Source: Candidatus Gallimonas intestinigallinarum (GTDB taxonomy: Bacteria; Bacillota_A; Clostridia; Christensenellales; Borkfalkiaceae). Taken from it: 9,524 nt of DNA. Within the stretch, counting starts at the first letter, position 1. Each line of letters begins with the position of its first letter. Shown piece after piece: positions 6,756 through 9,524 of the stretch. The stretch covers positions 1-9,524 of the forward strand of contig DXBS01000100.1 in NCBI GenBank assembly GCA_019116405.1, read 5' to 3'. The notes under the pieces were generated by a model, which was given only the letters and a program-made list of their open reading frames with translations, made no database searches and was not told the origin of the DNA. The position numbers and the translations under genes are program-made.

Positions 6756-8009
6756 TCACAGTGCAAGCAAGGCTTTTTCAAATTCTTCCAATGCACCCAA
6801 AAACAAATTGATTTGGCGTTCCACATCTTCGCGCACTTCGTCAAAATCCAGTTCACGTCTTTCCGAATTGAGCAAAACGCAATTTTTCAAAGTGGCATAT
6901 TTCCCCGCAACTTCTTTTGACGGCATCAATTTTTGTAAAATCAAATGCTGAACATTGCTCCAATCAAGTTCTTTGTTGCCCTTCTGTAATCCAAAATTGA
7001 TTGCGATATCAGGTTTTTGCGCTGACAGACATACGCGCAGTTTCAAAAGTCCCCCATCTCTGATCTGCTCGCCATGTCTCGCAAACACCTCTTCCATGGC
7101 GGGCGTATAGAATTCAAAATATTTATCGCTGTCCTTCCATGTTACGACTGCCTGTAGCTTCTCGATCAACGTATCCTTGCAATACTTGATAACAGCATTG
7201 GCATTGTCAGAATTATACCTTAACAAGAGTGATATTTCTGCTTCATAGGCTCTATATATCTCACGGCATTTTGCTCTGACCTGCTCATCCTCTTTCAAAA
7301 TATTCTTCTTCACCATTGCGACATAGTCCTCCATCAAAAACAATACTCTCTGTTCCGTGCAATCCTTCTTGATTTTTTCTATCATGCGCAAAATTGTCCT
7401 GTAGCTGAACAGACAATACCTTTCGTGTGCGTCGCTATGCTCCTGCCTATTGTCAGGAACCGTGCCCTGCGGAGTGAGATAGACAAAAATTTTTCTGTCG
7501 ATCAAATTATGATTTGCGCGGCTGTATGTTTTTAATTGTTCGATATATCTGTATAATTGGTCATCGTGATTGTCTGTAAAGACTTTGTTTTCAATGACAA
7601 TTGCCGTCTTTGTAGCCTTTGATTCGATATAAATATCGATACGACTTTCACTATCAACAAGGACGCGCTCACGATATATTTCAACTTTTTTATCGTTTAT
7701 AAAGTCCGATAAATCATCCTCGGAACGGATCCCCGCCGCCACAAGCGCATTGCGATTCCGCGCCTGAACACTTACGCTTTCATTCCGGAATAGCTGTTTG
7801 CAAAATTCCGACAAAAATTTATTGCCAAGTCCATGGGGCTTACCTGGATCAAGCAGCCATGCAATGAACGCCGAGTGCTTGACTTCTTGCCGTTCCATCC
7901 CCACAGCGTCAAATATGTTCGCTTTTACATTTTCGATTGCTTTGATCTTTTCAAGCTCGGCTTGCAGACTTTCCAGTTTGTCGAGAATAGTCACATTTTG
8001 CTTTTGCAT
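6756..8009 (-). CDS. PD-(D/E)XK superfamily nuclease (PDDEXK_4-like), solitary
   Basis: A 417-residue protein. Its N-terminal part matches the PD-(D/E)XK nuclease families that begin with a 'RHS..laWLLdP...Hg.G..FL' block, here VKHSAFIAWLLDPGKPHGLG (43-62). The core follows: RIDIYIES (123-130) supplies Asp125, AIVIENKV (136-143) supplies Glu140 and Lys142 of the E-x-K motif, and Gln151 in DQLYRY is the usual following Gln. The catalytic set therefore looks intact. Residues 1-26 look like a short coiled coil. Residues about 240-417 form a C-terminal region I cannot assign. It should be a metal-dependent DNA (or nucleic acid) cutter; its target is unknown. There is no methyltransferase, helicase or specificity gene beside it. 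The gene is visibly AT-rich in a GC-rich neighbourhood (about 40% versus 60% GC by eye), which points to transfer. The RBS is weak (only TCAGG, 11 nt from the ATG). Confidence 0.85.
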   Translation of the reverse strand: MQKQNVTILDKLESLQAELEKIKAIENVKANIFDAVGMERQEVKHSAFIAWLLDPGKPHGLGNKFLSEFCKQLFRNESVSVQARNRNALVAAGIRSEDDLSDFINDKKVEIYRERVLVDSESRIDIYIESKATKTAIVIENKVFTDNHDDQLYRYIEQLKTYSRANHNLIDRKIFVYLTPQGTVPDNRQEHSDAHERYCLFSYRTILRMIEKIKKDCTEQRVLFLMEDYVAMVKKNILKEDEQVRAKCREIYRAYEAEISLLLRYNSDNANAVIKYCKDTLIEKLQAVVTWKDSDKYFEFYTPAMEEVFARHGEQIRDGGLLKLRVCLSAQKPDIAINFGLQKGNKELDWSNVQHLILQKLMPSKEVAGKYATLKNCVLLNSERRELDFDEVREDVERQINLFLGALEEFEKALLAL

Positions 8010-8024
8010 AGATGATAAAACCTG

Positions 8025-8034
8025 AAATTAATTT
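8025..8034. promoter_or_regulatory. Palindrome AAATTAATTT at the nuclease transcription start
   Basis: A perfect 10-bp palindrome lies 9 bp downstream of the nuclease -10 box, at about +3 to +12 of the predicted transcript. The position suits a repressor site. The sequence is simple and AT-rich, so chance is a real alternative. Confidence 0.3.
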
Positions 8035-8043
8035 GATACCATC

Positions 8044-8072
8044 ATTGTAACGCTGCCAAACGAAAAAGTCAA
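8044..8072 (-). promoter_or_regulatory. Sigma-A-type promoter of the nuclease gene
   Basis: On the minus strand, -35 TTGACT (8072-8067) and -10 TACAAT (8049-8044) have a 17-bp spacer. The predicted start near 8037 gives a leader of about 28 nt. The gene thus has its own promoter and is separated from the upstream operon by a terminator hairpin. Confidence 0.82.
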
Positions 8073-8106
8073 GAGGAGAATTGAATTCGCCTATATCAAT
8101 CCATAA

Positions 8107-8144
8107 AAGTAAAGGGCATTTCAGCGATTCGCCAAAATGCCCTT
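8107..8144 (-). terminator. Terminator after the GGGtGRT-protein gene
   Basis: AAGGGCATTT (8112-8121) pairs perfectly with AAATGCCCTT (8135-8144). An inner GCG/CGC stem (8124-8126 with 8130-8132) extends the hairpin. On the minus strand it starts 13 nt past the stop and is followed by ACTTTTATGG. The opposite flank is also T-rich, so it could work both ways, but no rightward gene reads into it. Confidence 0.7.
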
Positions 8145-8157
8145 ATTATTCTTATAT

Positions 8158-9159
8158 TTACTTGCTCATACCTTCCTGCACGGCGACCGCGACTGCGACC
8201 GTTGCGCCGACCATGGGGTTGTTGCCCATGCCGATGAGGCCCATCATCTCGACGTGCGCGGGAACGGACGAGGAGCCCGCGAACTGCGCATCCGAGTGCA
8301 TTCTGCCCATCGTGTCCGTCATACCGTAGGACGAAGGACCTGCCGCCATGTTGTCGGGGTGCAGCGTTCTGCCAGTGCCGCCGCCCGATGCGACGGAGAA
8401 GTACTTGAAGCCGACCTCGTTGCACCACTTCTTATAGGTGCCTGCGACGGGGTGCTGGAAGCGCGTGGGGTTGGTGGAGTTGCCCGTGATGGAGACGCCC
8501 ACCTTCTCCAGCTTCATGATCGCAACGCCTTCGGGGACGTTGTCCGCGCCATAGCACTTGACCTTTGCGCGGGGGCCGTCCGAATAGGCGACCTCGTTGG
8601 TGACGGTGACCGTCTCCGTATAGGGATCGAACACCGTTTCGCAATAGGTGAAGCCGTTGATGCGGGAGATGATGAACGCCGCGTCCTTGCCGAGACCGTT
8701 GAGAATGACGCGCAGCGGATTCTTGCGGACCTTGTTCGCGTTCATTGCAATGGAGATCGCGCCCTCTGCCGCCGCGAAGGACTCGTGCCCCGCGAGGAAG
8801 CAGAAGCAGTCCGTCTCCTCGGAGAGGAGCATCTTGCCCAGATTGCCGTGGCCAAGGCCGACCTTTCTGTTCTCGGCGACCGAACCGGGGATGCAGAATG
8901 CCTGCAGGCCGATGCCGATGGCGGCAGCCGCGTCCGCCGCGTTGGTGCAGCCAGACTTGATGGCGATCGCCGCGCCGACGGTGTATGCCCAGACCGCGTT
9001 CTCAAAGCAGATGGGCTGGGTGCCGCGCACGATCTTGTCGCAGTCTACGCCCTTTGCAAGGCAGATGTCCCTGCACTCTTCGACCGAGGAGATGCCGTAC
9101 TCTTTGAGGACGCCGTTGATCTTATCGATTCTTCTCTCATATCCTTCAAACAAAGCCAT
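8158..9159 (-). CDS. GGGtGRT family protein
   Basis: A 333-residue protein carrying the motif that names its family: SGGGTGRTLHPDNMAAGP, with GGGTGRT at residues 259-265. The whole length matches the family layout. It starts MALFEGYERRIDKIN, has glycine- and alanine-rich helices in the middle (GAAIAIKSG, AAIGIGLQAF) and ends with GLIGMGNNPMVGATVAVAVA. No signal peptide is present. Ten cysteines are scattered (33, 40, 51, 71, 89, 118, 120, 173, 202, 246) without a CxxC cluster. The biochemical role of the family is, to my knowledge, unestablished. The neighbouring Fe-S scaffold gene, whose stop is 13 nt upstream, suggests a link to Fe-S or metal handling, by inference only. I chose the ATG at 9159 over the GTG at 9168 because AAGGAGG (9174-9168) is 8 nt from the ATG but overlaps the GTG. 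A high-GC neighbour of the AT-rich nuclease. Confidence 0.93.
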   Translation of the reverse strand: MALFEGYERRIDKINGVLKEYGISSVEECRDICLAKGVDCDKIVRGTQPICFENAVWAYTVGAAIAIKSGCTNAADAAAAIGIGLQAFCIPGSVAENRKVGLGHGNLGKMLLSEETDCFCFLAGHESFAAAEGAISIAMNANKVRKNPLRVILNGLGKDAAFIISRINGFTYCETVFDPYTETVTVTNEVAYSDGPRAKVKCYGADNVPEGVAIMKLEKVGVSITGNSTNPTRFQHPVAGTYKKWCNEVGFKYFSVASGGGTGRTLHPDNMAAGPSSYGMTDTMGRMHSDAQFAGSSSVPAHVEMMGLIGMGNNPMVGATVAVAVAVQEGMSK

Positions 9160-9172
9160 ACCGCTCACCTCC

Positions 9173-9524
9173 TTACTCTTTGCGAGGGTCGATGTACTTC
9201 ACCGCACCCTGCTCTTCAGAAAATCTGCCGTAGTGACCCATGGCCTTCGTCCAAGCTTCGTTGGGCTCGAGCCCCTTCTTGATGAAGTCGGTCATTTTGC
9301 CGAGGGAGACAAATTCATAGCCGATGACCTGATTGTACTTGTCAAGCGCGAGGCGGGTGACATAGCCTTCCGCCATTTCCAGATAGCGCACGCCCTTCAG
9401 AGCGGTACCGTACATCGTGCCGACCTGCGAACGAAGCCCCTTGCCGAGGTCTTCAAGGCCCGCGCCGATCGTAAGACCGTCATCCGAGAACGCCGACTGC
9501 GTTCTGCCGTAGACGATCTGCAGG
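9173..9524 (-). CDS. IscU/NifU-like Fe-S cluster assembly scaffold protein, C-terminal part
   Basis: The frame is open to the right edge of the window and ends at TAA 9173-9175, giving 116 visible residues; the start and N-terminal part lie beyond the window. It reads LQIVYGRTQSAFSDDGLTIG, then AGLEDLGKGLRSQVGTMYGT, RYLEMAEGYVTRLALD, YEFVSLGKMTDFIKKGLEPN and AVKYIDPRKE. This matches the C-terminal portion of the clostridial scaffold proteins that commonly sit before GGGtGRT genes. The cluster-binding cysteines of such proteins lie in the N-terminal part and cannot be checked here. It is co-transcribed with the GGGtGRT gene: the gap is 13 nt and the downstream RBS overlaps this stop codon, which suggests translational coupling. 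An apparent shorter start at the ATG at 9415 is internal. Confidence 0.85.
   Translation of the reverse strand, partial: LQIVYGRTQSAFSDDGLTIGAGLEDLGKGLRSQVGTMYGTALKGVRYLEMAEGYVTRLALDKYNQVIGYEFVSLGKMTDFIKKGLEPNEAWTKAMGHYGRFSEEQGAVKYIDPRKE

Noticed and set aside
6620..6856. Minus-strand frame of about 78 codons overlapping the nuclease 3' end
   Set aside because: Mostly overlaps the nuclease coding end in another frame and runs through its terminator; Trp/Cys-rich composition typical of a spurious frame.
6383..8157. Restriction-modification, toxin-antitoxin or CRISPR module around the nuclease
   Set aside because: No methyltransferase, specificity subunit, antitoxin or repeat-spacer array is visible next to it; the small ORF has its own promoter and a terminator lies between the two.
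9160..9168. GTG start three codons upstream for the GGGtGRT protein
   Set aside because: The AAGGAGG overlaps that GTG, leaving no spacer; the ATG at 9159 has an 8-nt spacer and fits the family N-terminus MALFE.
8137..9282. Open + strand frame of about 381 codons opposite the GGGtGRT gene
   Set aside because: Antisense of a well-supported gene, low-complexity Asp/Arg/Ala/Val composition, no RBS.

Overview
The window looks like chromosome of a fairly GC-rich anaerobic Firmicute, most likely a gut-type Clostridia lineage. This is inferred from three things: strong sigma-A-type promoters (TTGACA/TATAAT-like boxes with 17-bp spacers), AAGGAGG-type ribosome binding sites, and gene content such as a GGGtGRT-family protein beside an IscU-like scaffold and a clostridial-type enoate-reductase flavoprotein. 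No rRNA, tRNA, CRISPR array or insertion sequence is visible.

Layout, left to right. (1) At 1-572 (+) is the 3' part of a SIMPL/DUF541-domain gene, followed by a perfect 18-bp hairpin that can terminate transcription from both sides. (2) At 644-4049 (-) is a two-gene operon: a GH36 alpha-galactosidase, then an MFS transporter that overlaps it by 4 nt. The transporter reading frame is broken by an apparent one-base deletion near position 1700. (3) At 4050-4195 is a compact divergent control region. It holds two near-consensus promoters and a perfect 9-bp inverted repeat whose arm centres are 31 bp (about three helical turns) apart. (4) At 4196-6247 (+) is an old-yellow-enzyme/2-enoate-reductase family flavoprotein with FMN, 4Fe-4S and FAD/NAD(P)H modules. 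(5) At 6248-6755 are a GC-rich hairpin, a very small leftward gene with textbook promoter and RBS but a broken-looking frame, and the terminator of the next gene. (6) At 6756-8009 (-) is a solitary PD-(D/E)XK-superfamily nuclease. It is conspicuously AT-rich compared with everything around it and has its own promoter and terminator, which suggests acquisition by horizontal transfer. (7) At 8158-9524 (-) is an operon of an IscU/NifU-like Fe-S scaffold protein (its N-terminal part lies beyond the window) followed by a GGGtGRT-family protein of unknown biochemical role.

The alpha-galactosidase and MFS protein plausibly form an uptake-plus-hydrolysis unit for an alpha-galactoside. The flavoprotein shares their control region but has no obvious metabolic link to them. 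The nuclease is the best accessory or possible defence candidate, but no partner gene is present. The GGGtGRT/scaffold pair is a recurrent but poorly understood clostridial gene pair. Two separate one-base frame lesions (MFS gene and small ORF), both explainable as loss of a base from a short homopolymer, mean that sequencing or assembly error should be considered before calling true pseudogenes.
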